From positions 32,402-96,401 of the forward strand of contig NZ_RAPE01000008.1 of NCBI RefSeq assembly GCF_003651245.1: a stretch of DNA of 64,000 bases, read 5' to 3'. The stretch is from Roseovarius spongiae. Its GTDB lineage: Bacteria; Pseudomonadota; Alphaproteobacteria; Rhodobacterales; Rhodobacteraceae. A program made the position numbers and the translations under genes. This document shows, piece by piece, positions 41,998 through 51,025 of this stretch. Position 1 is the stretch's first letter, and every line of letters begins with the position of its first letter. The notes under the pieces are model-generated. The model was given only the letters and a program-made list of their open reading frames with translations, searched no databases and had not been told where the DNA came from.

Positions 41998-42429
41998 TCA
42001 ACCGATCTTCCGCTTGCCGCGCGCTATCAGAGTGATCCGCCGTCCCAGTTTCATCAAGGGATACGCGACCTTGACCAGGGTCGGGTTCTTGAAGACCGTT
42101 TTGCTGGCCAGCCCCCAGAGCCCCTTGTCTTGCGAGGCAAGTGCGAGCATGTGAACGGCATCGGCGCCAAAAAACAGCTGATTTCCCGCCTTGAAGAGCA
42201 TACCTTCATTTGGTTCGAAGCCGTGGTCGCGCAGGGCCGATATGAGATCGGGTGCGTCCCGCACGTTCACGAGAGCCAGCGACCCGAGGGTCGAGCGCAG
42301 GCTCATCACGCGTGCGAAATCGTTGCAATAAATGCAATCCCCGTCAAAGAGGATCGCATTCTCCTGCGGGATCAACGCCGCGAGGTCAGGGTAGGCTGCG
42401 ATGGAATGGCCTGTATCAGTCACGATCAT
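41998..42429 (-). CDS. DCC-family (DUF393) thiol-disulfide-like protein
   Basis: A 143-residue protein with the DCC signature AILFDGDCIYCNDFARVM (about 25-42), here D-C-I-Y-C, in a thioredoxin-like fold. Such proteins often stand next to, or are fused with, HTTM/gamma-carboxylase-like membrane proteins; that is the case here, and its first 14 bases overlap the HTTM gene end. It may supply a redox or thiol step to its partner. Base composition is less GC-rich than the wbp genes. Physiological role unknown. Confidence 0.85.
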   Translation of the reverse strand: MIVTDTGHSIAAYPDLAALIPQENAILFDGDCIYCNDFARVMSLRSTLGSLALVNVRDAPDLISALRDHGFEPNEGMLFKAGNQLFFGADAVHMLALASQDKGLWGLASKTVFKNPTLVKVAYPLMKLGRRITLIARGKRKIG

Positions 42430-44290
42430 ATACCTCGTCGACCCGCCAGCGGCAGGTGTCCTTGATCATAAATGGCGCCTGAAGGCCGTTTTTCCATACG
42501 ACATCGGCCATCATCAGGCAGGCCTGCGCATCTTGGCCGCTGGTGACCTCGACCAACGTTCCCGTCGTCCGGTCGAGACGGCGCAGGACGATCCTGTCGA
42601 TATCGTCAGCGGCCGACCCCGTGGCCACCGGATTGCCCGCCCCGTCGATCTCGACCGACAGGGAATGCCCCTTCAGGGTAAGGGTGGTGAAGCCGGCCGC
42701 AACCAAGGGCAGACCATGCCCGGACGTATAGCGGAACACGCCCCGCCATGCCCCGATGCCTTCCGCATTTTCGGGCACGCGCCGGCAGAAGCTTTCGGTT
42801 CGGTGTTGCAGGCAGTCAAGGAGCAATGCGCTGCGGGCATCCCCGGATATCGCATCCAGCACAGAATAGCCGGCAGAATTCGTGTTTCCGGATACGCGGT
42901 TTGCATAATGGCAGGCTTGATCCAGCCCGCAGGCAGGATCAAAGACCATCAGGCCGCGTTCGGGATAGTAACTCTGATCGCCATTGCCGTAAGGATAGCT
43001 GTCATAGGGCAGTGCATAAAACGTGAGGTGGTCGAAAAACGGATAGAGGTCCAGCTTCTTTGGTATCACCAGCGACAGTACCATCAGCGCATAAAGCCCT
43101 AGGTAGAGCGGCAGCACCCCCCACCATGTCTGAGCCGAGAGCCCCCCCACCGGCGTCGGGGTATCGAGCCGCGCCACCTTTCGGGTCAGGAAATAATCCC
43201 AGTCGATGAAGACGGTGCCGATGAAAAGCCACCAGTACCATGGCCACAGGTGACCCATGAACGCCCAGAGCAGGACAACCCCGCCGACGAACACGGCGCC
43301 CTCGAAGGCGCGGGCAAAGGGTTTGTGTGCGCTGAACAGCACGAGGATGGGGATCGCCTGCATGGCCAGGTGTCCCCAGCTCGAAAGGGTCGTCAGCGCC
43401 GGGATTTCCTGCACCAGGCTCACGTAGCCGGGTTTCTGCAAGGCGGAATGGACCGGCTCCCACGCGATATCCAGACTGTTGGTGAAATGGTTGGACGTCA
43501 CCCAGGACAATCCGCCGAACACCATCTTCATGAAGAACGCGCCAAAATAGAACAGGGCCAGAAATACCTGCGAAAAGAAGATCGGGCCGTAAGGGCTCAA
43601 TGGCACGCCGTTGGCCCGGTTTCCGACAAACCAGTGACCCCGCATGTCGCGCAGCAGGAACGGTATACCGGCGAGGATGATGGGAACCTCGCCATGTGAC
43701 CAGAGCGGTGTTTGGCTCTCGTAATGCGAGACGAGGTAGAGCGCCAGCGCCCAGGCCCCCGTGAATGAAACACGGCTGAACAACCCCAGTGTGGTCAGGG
43801 CCAGAAGCGCCGCTGCCAGCCCCGTGTAGAGACCGGGCCCAAAGTCCAGAAACGGGATCACCCGGTCGATCAGCTTGGGATATTGCGGCAAGGCCTGGGT
43901 GAAAAGATCGCTGCGCAACAGGCCTTCGTCATAGATCAGGGCAGTATACTTCAAGGTCACCAAAAAGAACGACAGGCCTAGTAGGATGCGCGCCATACTG
44001 GTCGCACGTGGCACTGACCGGTTCAGGATGCCGTAAATATATCCACCGCCTGTGATGCGTGCTTTCGGCGTTTTTTCGAACGCCACGTAAAGGCCAAGCA
44101 GGAGGGCAAAGAACGTCAGGGAAAACAGGGACGACAACAGGATTTGGGCGGGATCTGCGTGCAGGTTTCCAATCATCACGTAGCGGATGAACACCGGTTG
44201 GATCGCTCCCAAAAGCAGGAATCCAATCCCAACGAGCATAATGATCCAGAGCGACCGTCTGGAAAATAGAGATGCTGACGTGACGGCCAT
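42416..44290 (-). CDS. HTTM-like multi-pass membrane protein
   Basis: A 624-residue membrane protein with about 12 hydrophobic segments in the first 430 residues, beginning LWIIMLVGIGFLLLGAIQPV. Its topology, the WSHGEVPIILAG and HLWPWYWWLFIG segments, and the downstream DCC gene fit the HTTM/vitamin K-dependent carboxylase-like group. A C-terminal soluble domain (about 440-620) has several Cys residues (PACGLDQACHY, DCLQHRTESFCRR) and should be extracytoplasmic. The reaction, a carboxylase, transferase or none, cannot be read from sequence. It has no ATGA coupling to the wbp operon; it begins 44 bases downstream of it. Confidence 0.65.
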   Translation of the reverse strand: MAVTSASLFSRRSLWIIMLVGIGFLLLGAIQPVFIRYVMIGNLHADPAQILLSSLFSLTFFALLLGLYVAFEKTPKARITGGGYIYGILNRSVPRATSMARILLGLSFFLVTLKYTALIYDEGLLRSDLFTQALPQYPKLIDRVIPFLDFGPGLYTGLAAALLALTTLGLFSRVSFTGAWALALYLVSHYESQTPLWSHGEVPIILAGIPFLLRDMRGHWFVGNRANGVPLSPYGPIFFSQVFLALFYFGAFFMKMVFGGLSWVTSNHFTNSLDIAWEPVHSALQKPGYVSLVQEIPALTTLSSWGHLAMQAIPILVLFSAHKPFARAFEGAVFVGGVVLLWAFMGHLWPWYWWLFIGTVFIDWDYFLTRKVARLDTPTPVGGLSAQTWWGVLPLYLGLYALMVLSLVIPKKLDLYPFFDHLTFYALPYDSYPYGNGDQSYYPERGLMVFDPACGLDQACHYANRVSGNTNSAGYSVLDAISGDARSALLLDCLQHRTESFCRRVPENAEGIGAWRGVFRYTSGHGLPLVAAGFTTLTLKGHSLSVEIDGAGNPVATGSAADDIDRIVLRRLDRTTGTLVEVTSGQDAQACLMMADVVWKNGLQAPFMIKDTCRWRVDEVYDRD

Positions 44291-44333
44291 ATTATTGTTT
44301 GCCTTGGGTTTATATTTCTGGCGTTAAAGCGCT

Positions 44334-45455
44334 TTAGCCCGCCCCGCCTCCCAGCGCGGCGATCACCCGGTCCTGCGCCTGCGGTTCGAGATAGGGATGC
44401 ATCGGCAGGCTGAACACCTCGCGCGCCGCCGCCTCGCTTTCGGGCAGCCCGGCTGGATCGCGGGGAAACCCGGCATAGGCGGTCTGCGCGTGCAGCGGGC
44501 GGGGATAGTAGATCACCGAGGGGACGCCCTGCGCCTTGAGCGCCGTCATCGCCGCGTCGCGCGCGCGCGCGCCTTCGGCCCGCAGCGTGTATTGCGCCCA
44601 GATCGAACGATACCCCTCGGGCACATGCGGTGTGATGAAGCGGTTATGCAGCGCGGCCGTATAGCGCGCGGCGACCTCCTGGCGCGCTTCGATCTCGTCT
44701 TCGTAGATCGCCAGCTTTTCCAGCAGGATCGCCGCCTGCAGCGTGTCGAGCCGCGAATTCACCCCGATGCGGACGTTGTCGTATTTCTCGCGCCCCTTGC
44801 CGTGGATGCGCAAGGAATCGAGCAGCGCGGCGAGTTCGCCGTCATCGGTGAAGAGCGCGCCGCCGTCGCCGTAGCACCCCAGCGGCTTGGCCGGAAAGAA
44901 GGACGTGGTGGTGAGCGCGCCGAACGTGCCGGTCATGCGCCCGTCAACCGCGCCGCCAAAGCCCTGCGCGCTGTCGCCGATCAGGGTGACGCCCTGGGCA
45001 TCCGCGATGGCCTGCAAGGCGGGGTAGGCGGCGGGCAACCCGAAGAGATCGACCGGGATCACCGCGCGGGGCGCGAGGCCCAGCTCGCGCGCGTGCGCGA
45101 TGGCGCGCTCGAGGCTGGCGGGGTCCATGGTGTAGGTCGCGCGGTCGATATCGACGAAGACCGGCGTGGCGCCCGTGCCCGGCACGACCTCGGCGGTGGC
45201 GGCGAAGGTGAAGGAGGGCGCGAAGACCGCGTCCCCCGGCCCCACCCCCAGCGCCATCAGCGCCAGTTGCAGCGCGTCGGTGCCGTTGGCGCAGCTGACG
45301 CAATGTTTCGCCCCGCAGAATTCGGCGAGCCGGGTTTCCAGCTCGGCCACCTCGGGGCCCATGATGTATTGCCCGCGCTCCAGCACGCCCGCGATGGCGG
45401 CATCGATGCGGTCGCGGATACGGGCCTGTTGCGCGGCAAGGTCGATGAACTGCAT
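44334..45455 (-). CDS. wbpE: PLP-dependent sugar aminotransferase, WbpE-like
   Basis: A 373-residue DegT/DnrJ/EryC1/StrS aminotransferase. It begins MQFIDLAAQQARIRDRIDAA, has GTDALQLALMALGVGPGD (about 57-74), and the internal PLP lysine is in TSFFPAKPLGCYGDGGALF (Lys about 185). Other segments are DSAQGFGG and RIGVNSRLDTLQAAIL. In the Pseudomonas Wbp pathway, WbpE transaminates UDP-3-keto-GlcNAcA using glutamate, giving the 3-amino sugar. The upstream acetyltransferase stop overlaps its start (TGATG), and wbpB and wbpA precede in order, so the assignment as WbpE is well supported. Confidence 0.9.
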   Translation of the reverse strand: MQFIDLAAQQARIRDRIDAAIAGVLERGQYIMGPEVAELETRLAEFCGAKHCVSCANGTDALQLALMALGVGPGDAVFAPSFTFAATAEVVPGTGATPVFVDIDRATYTMDPASLERAIAHARELGLAPRAVIPVDLFGLPAAYPALQAIADAQGVTLIGDSAQGFGGAVDGRMTGTFGALTTTSFFPAKPLGCYGDGGALFTDDGELAALLDSLRIHGKGREKYDNVRIGVNSRLDTLQAAILLEKLAIYEDEIEARQEVAARYTAALHNRFITPHVPEGYRSIWAQYTLRAEGARARDAAMTALKAQGVPSVIYYPRPLHAQTAYAGFPRDPAGLPESEAAAREVFSLPMHPYLEPQAQDRVIAALGGGAG

Positions 45456-46030
45456 CAGCTTTCCTCCGCCGGGGCCAGCGCCCCGTCCGTCTCCACGTAG
45501 CGCTCGTTCGTGCGCGGACAGACGAGATCGGCGCCCAGCACCTCGCCCGCGCGGCTGACCCAGCCGATCCGGCGCGCCGGCACGCCGGCCATCAGCGCGT
45601 AAGGGGCCACGTCGCGCGTCACCACCGCGCCCGCGGCGATCATGCAATATGCGCCGAGGGCGTGGCCACAGACAATGGTGGCGTTGGCGCCGATGGTCGC
45701 GCCCCGCCCGACATGGGTGCGCGCGAATTCCTCCTTGCGCTCGACAAAGGCGCGGGGGGTTGTGACGTTGGTGAAGACGCAGGACGGCCCGCAGAACACG
45801 TCGCGTTCCAGCGTGACGCCCTTGTAGAGCGCCACGTTGTTCTGCACCTTGCAGCCATCCCCGATCACCACGTCCGGCCCGGCCATCACGTTCTGGCCCA
45901 GCACGCAGTTGGCGCCGATCCTTGTGCCCGGCAGGACATGCACGAAATGCCAGACCTTCGTGCCGGCGCCGATGGCCACATCAGTGTCTATATAGGCGCT
46001 TTCGTGGATATGGGCGGTGGGGTCGATCAT
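45455..46030 (-). CDS. wbpD: UDP-sugar N-acetyltransferase, WbpD-like
   Basis: A 191-residue left-handed beta-helix acyltransferase, hexapeptide repeats from MIDPTAHIHESAYIDTDVAI through VCGHALGAYCMIAAGAVVTR. Conserved parts are KVWHFVHVLPGTRIGANCVL, GCKVQNNVALYKGVTLE and VFTNVTTPRAF, characteristic of WbpD/WlbB enzymes. It acetylates the 3-amino group of UDP-GlcNAc3NA with acetyl-CoA to give UDP-GlcNAc3NAcA. It is coupled to wbpB (ATGA) and wbpE (TGATG). Confidence 0.92.
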   Translation of the reverse strand: MIDPTAHIHESAYIDTDVAIGAGTKVWHFVHVLPGTRIGANCVLGQNVMAGPDVVIGDGCKVQNNVALYKGVTLERDVFCGPSCVFTNVTTPRAFVERKEEFARTHVGRGATIGANATIVCGHALGAYCMIAAGAVVTRDVAPYALMAGVPARRIGWVSRAGEVLGADLVCPRTNERYVETDGALAPAEES

Positions 46031-46971
46031 CCCAGCACCTTGGCGATATCGGGGTGCTGTTCGCTCTTTCCCGGCTCCAGCGGCGCGGTGCGAATATGGC
46101 TCACCAGCTCGATCGACGGGCGCACCACGTCGAGGCCGTAGCCGCCCCCGTCAAGGATGTTCTGGTAGCTTGCCGTGTGCAGGTCGGTGAAGCCGCCGGA
46201 AAACTCGATCTCCTCACCATCGACGGTGATCGAGCGGTGCGTGGTCTGGCCCGCAGGCGTGTGCGCGGGCAGATGGTCGCGGTTGATCGACAGCACCCAG
46301 CGCACCCGTGCGCGCTCGAATTCAAGGTAGCCGGCAGAGGCGTCCGGGCCGCGGTGATGCACGATATTGGCCGTGTTCGGGCCGAAGATGAAAGACAGCA
46401 TGTCGTAGAAATGCACCCCGATATTGGTCGCGATGCCGCCCGATTTATGGGTCAGCCCCTTCCAGGAGGCATGATACCACGCCCCGCGCGAGGTGAAGTA
46501 ACCCAAGTCCACGTCGTAGATCTTGTCGGGGTCGCCCGCGCGTACCTTGTCGCGCAGCGCGACGATCGCCGGGTGCAGGCGCAGTTGCAGGATCGTGTTG
46601 ATCCGCCGCCCGGTCTCGGCCTCGAGCGCGGCGAGCTCGTCGATCTCGGAGGGCTCCAGCACGAGGGGCTTTTCGCAGATCGCGTCGGCGCCCATGCGCA
46701 AGCTGAATCCCATATGCGCCTTGTGCAGGTAGTTGGGGGAACAGATGCTCACGTAATCGATCGGCGTTCCCGCGCGGCGCAGCCCGTGCACGTGGTTCTC
46801 GAACTGCTCGAACTCGGTAAAGAAGGCGGCGTCGGGGAAATGGCTGTCCATGATGCCGACGCTGTCGTTGATGTCATAGGCGATCCGCAATGCGCCGCCG
46901 GTCTCCTTCATCGCCTTGAGGTGTCGCGGCGCGATGTACCCCGCGGCGCCGATCAATGCGTAACTGGTCAT
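46027..46971 (-). CDS. wbpB: UDP-GlcNAcA 3-dehydrogenase, WbpB-like oxidoreductase
   Basis: A 314-residue Gfo/Idh/MocA oxidoreductase. The NAD-binding start is YALIGAAGYIAPRHLKAMKE, with EKPLVLE (about 120-126) and TNIGVHFYDMLSFIFG further on, as in WbpB/WlbA. It oxidises C3 of UDP-GlcNAcA to the 3-keto sugar, which WbpE then aminates. The order wbpA-wbpB-wbpD-wbpE in one leftward operon supports the role. No deviations from family features seen. Confidence 0.93.
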   Translation of the reverse strand: MTSYALIGAAGYIAPRHLKAMKETGGALRIAYDINDSVGIMDSHFPDAAFFTEFEQFENHVHGLRRAGTPIDYVSICSPNYLHKAHMGFSLRMGADAICEKPLVLEPSEIDELAALEAETGRRINTILQLRLHPAIVALRDKVRAGDPDKIYDVDLGYFTSRGAWYHASWKGLTHKSGGIATNIGVHFYDMLSFIFGPNTANIVHHRGPDASAGYLEFERARVRWVLSINRDHLPAHTPAGQTTHRSITVDGEEIEFSGGFTDLHTASYQNILDGGGYGLDVVRPSIELVSHIRTAPLEPGKSEQHPDIAKVLG

Positions 46972-46982
46972 GGCTTGCTCCT

Positions 46983-48278
46983 TCAGGCGCGGATCACGGC
47001 GGAATCGTCTCTGAACCGGCCCCGCGTGTCGATCAGGACAGGGGCGTGCGCGCGGATCATGTCATAGTCGAAATCGCTGTGATCGGTGAGCAGGATCACC
47101 GCGTCCTGCGCGTCCAGCGTCTCGGGCGTCAGGTCGACCGAGGACAGGTCGAAATCATGTTCGCGCATCTCGGGGAAGACCGGCACGTTGGGATCCGAAT
47201 AGGCCACCTCGGCCCCCCAGTCGCGCAAGAGCTCCATCACGAAGACCGAAGGGCTTTCGCGCATGTCGTCCACGTCGCGTTTATAGGCGATGCCGAGCGC
47301 GAGCACCTTCGCGCCGTTCAAGGACTTGCCGACCCCGTTCAATCCGCGCACCGTCTTGTCCAGCACGTAGCGCGGCATGGCGGCGTTGATCTCTCCGGCG
47401 AGCTCGATGAACTTGGTGTGCAGCCCGTATTCGCGCGCCTTCCACGTGAGGTAGAAGGGATCGATCGGGATGCAGTGCCCGCCGATGCCGGGACCCGGGT
47501 AATAGGCGGTGAAGCCGAAGGGCTTGGTCGCCGCCGCGTCGACGATCTCGAAGATGTCGAGCCCCATCGCGTCGGTCACGACCTTCAGTTCATTGACCAG
47601 CCCGATATTGATCGAGCGGTGGATGTTCTCCAGCAGTTTCACCATCTCGGCGGCCTGCGTGGAACTGACCGGCACCACGCGATCGATGAACGCGCCATAG
47701 AGCGCCTCGCCGGCGGCGCGGCAGGCCGAGGTATGCCCGCCGACGACCTTGGGGATGGTGCGGGTCTCGAAATCCGGGTTGCCGGGATCCTCGCGCTCGG
47801 GCGAGTAGACGAGGTGGAAATCCTTCCCCGCGCTCAGCCCCGCATCGGTGACATAGGGCAGCAGCAGTTCGGCGGTGGTGCCGGGCCAGGTCGTGCTCTC
47901 GAGGCTGAGGAGCTGGCCCTTGCGCAGATGGGGCGCGATCATGTCCATCGTGCCGGTGACGAAGCTCAGATCCGGCTCGCGCGTCTTGTCGAGCGGCGTG
48001 GGCACGCAGATAATGAGCGCGTCGCATTCCGCGGCGCGCGAAAAATCATCGGTCGCCTCGAAGCCGGCGGCGCGCATCGCGGCGATGTCGGTGTCGGGAA
48101 TATGCCGGATCGGGCTCAGCCCATCGTTCAGCCCGGCCACGCGGGCGGGCAGGATGTCAAAGCCGATGACGCGCAGGCCGACATCCGCGATGCGCAGCGC
48201 CAGCGGGATGCCGACATAGCCCAGGCCCAGGATGCCGATGGTGGCGGTTCTGTCGTCGATCTTGCCGATCAAATCCAT
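46983..48278 (-). CDS. wbpA: UDP-GlcNAc 6-dehydrogenase, WbpA-like
   Basis: A 431-residue nucleotide-sugar dehydrogenase. The Rossmann motif [20 protein letters not shown] is near residue 15. It has [13 protein letters not shown], and the catalytic Cys is in [18 protein letters not shown] (about 255-272). The C-terminus has [19 protein letters not shown]. The enzyme oxidises UDP-GlcNAc C6 in two steps to the uronic acid, the first step of the Wbp pathway. It is the first gene of the leftward operon and its upstream 256 bases are shared with the divergent epimerase promoter. Confidence 0.93.
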   Translation of the reverse strand: MDLIGKIDDRTATIGILGLGYVGIPLALRIADVGLRVIGFDILPARVAGLNDGLSPIRHIPDTDIAAMRAAGFEATDDFSRAAECDALIICVPTPLDKTREPDLSFVTGTMDMIAPHLRKGQLLSLESTTWPGTTAELLLPYVTDAGLSAGKDFHLVYSPEREDPGNPDFETRTIPKVVGGHTSACRAAGEALYGAFIDRVVPVSSTQAAEMVKLLENIHRSINIGLVNELKVVTDAMGLDIFEIVDAAATKPFGFTAYYPGPGIGGHCIPIDPFYLTWKAREYGLHTKFIELAGEINAAMPRYVLDKTVRGLNGVGKSLNGAKVLALGIAYKRDVDDMRESPSVFVMELLRDWGAEVAYSDPNVPVFPEMREHDFDLSSVDLTPETLDAQDAVILLTDHSDFDYDMIRAHAPVLIDTRGRFRDDSAVIRA

Positions 48279-48534
48279 TGGCAGTCATTTCCTTAAAGTG
48301 ATCGGGCTGCTGAAAATACCACCCTTTTCAGATTGGTGAAGCAGTTACCAGCAACCCGCGCTGCTGTCGATTAGCCAAATCGGGGTTCGTCAATGGCGTC
48401 ACGAGGGGAACAAAAAGCGTGTTGCAATGGCCCAAATCCGGGCAATCAGACGCGGCACAGTTTGCGCCACAGCCGTTGGCAATCGGCGGGTTTTGGGGGA
48501 CAAGCAGGGAAGCGAACCGACCAGGGGCAGACAC

Positions 48535-49560
48535 ATGACACGCGTCTTCATCACCGGCAGCGCCGGGTTCATCGGCTTTCACCTCGCGCAGTTGCTTCTG
48601 GAAGAAGGGGCCGAGGTGCACGGCTTCGACGCGCTGACCGATTACTACGACGTCACGCTGAAACAGGCGCGCCGCGCCATCCTGCAAGGCTATGCGGGCT
48701 ATTCCGACACGGTGGCGATGCTCGAGGACATGGAGGCGCTGCAGGCGGCCTGCGACGGGTTCGCCCCCGACGTGATCGTGCATCTCGCCGCGCAGGCCGG
48801 GGTGCGCTACTCCCTCGAGAACCCGCGCGCCTATATCGAGAGCAACGTGGTGGGCGCGTTCAACGTGATGGAATGCGCGCGCGAGGCCCGCGCGGGCGGC
48901 GGTCTGCGCCACCTGATGATGGCCTCGACCTCATCCGTCTACGGGGCCAATACCGACATGCCCTATGCCGAAGCGCACAAGGCCGACCTGCCGCTCACCA
49001 TCTACGCCGCCACCAAGAAGGCGAACGAGGCGATGGGCCATTCTTACGCCCACCTGCACGACCTGCCCACGACGATGTTCCGCTTCTTCACCGTCTACGG
49101 CCCCTGGGGGCGGCCCGACATGGCGCCGATGAAGTTCACCAGGCGCATCCTCGCCGGAGAGCCGATCGACGTCTACAATCACGGCGAGATGTGGCGCGAC
49201 TTCACCTATGTGGATGATCTGGTGCGCGGCATCCGCCTGCTGATGGACGCGCCGCCCGGGCGCCCCGCCGGCGCCGGCGACATCGCGCCGGGCGACAGCC
49301 TGTCGCCGGCGGCGCCCTGGCGGGTGGTCAATATCGGCAATTCGCAGAAGGTGAAGCTGACCGATTTCATCGCCGCGATCGAGGCGGCGGCGGGGCGCCC
49401 GGCGATCCGCAACGACATGGAGATGCAGCAGGGCGACGTGCCCGCCACATGGGCGGATGCGGCCCTGCTGCACCGCCTCACCGGGTACCGCCCCGAAACC
49501 GACGTCGCCACCGGCATGGCCCGCACCGTCGCCTGGTATCGGGATTATTACGGGGTTTAG
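48535..49560 (+). CDS. NAD-dependent epimerase (UDP-glucuronate 4-epimerase family)
   Basis: A 341-residue SDR epimerase from the ATG at 48535 (GGGGCAGACAC upstream). NAD motif GSAGFIGFHLAQLL (about 8-21), then DVIVHLAAQAGVRYSLENP (about 79-97). The catalytic Ser is in STSSVYGAN and the YxxxK is YAATKK (about 157-162). Also RFFTVYGPWGRPDMAPMKF is diagnostic of UDP-glucuronate epimerases. It would interconvert a UDP-uronic acid at C4 for the polymer. A decayed paralogue lies beside parB at 22.5 kb. It is divergent from wbpA. Confidence 0.9.
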   Translation: MTRVFITGSAGFIGFHLAQLLLEEGAEVHGFDALTDYYDVTLKQARRAILQGYAGYSDTVAMLEDMEALQAACDGFAPDVIVHLAAQAGVRYSLENPRAYIESNVVGAFNVMECAREARAGGGLRHLMMASTSSVYGANTDMPYAEAHKADLPLTIYAATKKANEAMGHSYAHLHDLPTTMFRFFTVYGPWGRPDMAPMKFTRRILAGEPIDVYNHGEMWRDFTYVDDLVRGIRLLMDAPPGRPAGAGDIAPGDSLSPAAPWRVVNIGNSQKVKLTDFIAAIEAAAGRPAIRNDMEMQQGDVPATWADAALLHRLTGYRPETDVATGMARTVAWYRDYYGV

Positions 49561-49577
49561 GGCGCGACACGCCTGCG

Positions 49578-50687
49578 CTACCCCTGCGTCACCATCTCGA
49601 TCCCGTGGAACCACGGCGCGGCGGAGGCGGCGCCGCTCAGCGCGTGGATGCGGTAATGGGTGAAGCCCTGCATCGGGAAGGCGGGCAGGGTGACCACCCC
49701 CGCCTCCATCATGTCGGACCACGCGACAGGGCCCGAAACGGTGAGCCACTCGCTCGCCGGATCGTCGGTGGCGCGGATCACCGTCTTCACGTCGCCGGTA
49801 TGGGGGGTCGAGAAATGCAGGCGGAACCCGGTGACCTGCCGCGCCTCGGCCAGCGCGAGCTGGATGTGCTTGCCGCTCTGGTCGGAGCCGTCGGAATAGA
49901 CATGCTGGCCCATCGTGCCGTCGACGAGGCGTTGCAGGTTGCCCCCCGCGGCATTGGCCATGCCCCAGGTCGCCGAGACGGTGATGCGCGCGCGCCGGTC
50001 GCCCGTGCAATAGGGGCCGTCCCAGCGCGCCGCGTTGCCCGGCAGGGTGACGCGCCCGCTGGCGGCCTCGGCGCGCAGCGCGCCGTGAAAGGCGGCGCCG
50101 TCATCGCTCACCTTGATCTCGAAATCGTCCGACCCGGTCGTGCCCATCTCGGCGCGCCCGGACCAGCCGGTCTGGAACAGCAGGCTGGCGGTGTCGGCGG
50201 CGGCGGCCTTGTTCACCTTGAGCTGGTGGCCCGCGCCCGCATGGGTCAGCAGCACCGCCTCGGAGGCCACCGCCAGCCGGTTGGCGGAATCGGCGGTGGT
50301 CGCGACGCCGATCAGCGGCAGGTTCTGGTGATCGCCGCCCGCGTCGCGCCAGCCGGTCCCGTCATGCAGCCGGAACGCGCCGGTATCGGCCACGAAGGCG
50401 CGCCAACCGGGCTGCGGCGCGAGAAACACCCAGGCGCCGCCTTCGCGCAGGGCCAGCGCGCCCTCGGCCTGCCCGGACCAGGCGCCGCTCGCCCCGGCGG
50501 GCAGGATATAGCGCGCGCCTTCCTGCGGCGCGGCGGGCGGCGCGGCCTGCGTGGCCGAGCTCACCGACAATTGCACCAGCGCGTCGAGCCGGCGCAGCGC
50601 CTCGTTATGGGTGACATGCTTTTGCGCCTGGGAGGGCTGGATGTAGGGCAGGTCGAGATGGGTGGAATTCTGGGTGAAATCGGACAT
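49578..50687 (-). CDS. DUF2793 family protein
   Basis: A 369-residue protein whose N-terminus MSDFTQNSTHLDLPYIQPSQ is followed by AQKHVTHNEALRRLDALVQ, the signature of DUF2793 proteins of Rhodobacterales. Later are PAGASGAWSGQAEGALALRE and WRAFVADTGAFRLHDGTGW repeats. The C-terminal 140 residues are beta-rich (about 230-369) and could be a carbohydrate-binding or discoidin-like lectin domain. No signal peptide. DUF2793 proteins are often linked to phage/gene-transfer-agent or surface regions; the function is not known. The gene converges on the epimerase with a 17-base gap. Confidence 0.85.
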   Translation of the reverse strand: MSDFTQNSTHLDLPYIQPSQAQKHVTHNEALRRLDALVQLSVSSATQAAPPAAPQEGARYILPAGASGAWSGQAEGALALREGGAWVFLAPQPGWRAFVADTGAFRLHDGTGWRDAGGDHQNLPLIGVATTADSANRLAVASEAVLLTHAGAGHQLKVNKAAAADTASLLFQTGWSGRAEMGTTGSDDFEIKVSDDGAAFHGALRAEAASGRVTLPGNAARWDGPYCTGDRRARITVSATWGMANAAGGNLQRLVDGTMGQHVYSDGSDQSGKHIQLALAEARQVTGFRLHFSTPHTGDVKTVIRATDDPASEWLTVSGPVAWSDMMEAGVVTLPAFPMQGFTHYRIHALSGAASAAPWFHGIEMVTQG

Positions 50688-51025
50688 GCAGAAGGGCTCC
50701 CGGCATCTGGCGTGACGTATCCGTTTGATCCTTGTGCGCCAATGCTGTGCAGAGCCTTACCAGCCCGCGCGCTTACCTTAATGCCGGGCCGCAACACCGC
50801 TCTATGCAGGGGCGCATTCTGATCCGGGCCGCGGTCGGATCGATGAATCGTCGGGCTGTCTGAAATTAAAATGTATTTTCAAAAACCTGCGTAATTCTAT
50901 GGTCCCACCCCTTCCTTTTTTCGGCGTTAACGATTGCGGCGAATCATCAGAACGGGCAGGTTGGCCACAATATCGCCACAATTTGTTTTGCCCTGCGGGG
51001 TGTTCTGACAGTGAGGGAGTAAGAG
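50688..51025. other. 338-base intergenic region
   Basis: Divergent spacer between the DUF2793 gene and the second VPLPA-CTERM gene. Bases about 50858-50895 are clearly AT-rich (AATTAAAATGTATTTTCAAA) and are the likely promoter zone. The ribosome site GAGGGAGTAAGAG precedes 51026. I see no other gene. Confidence 0.45.
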
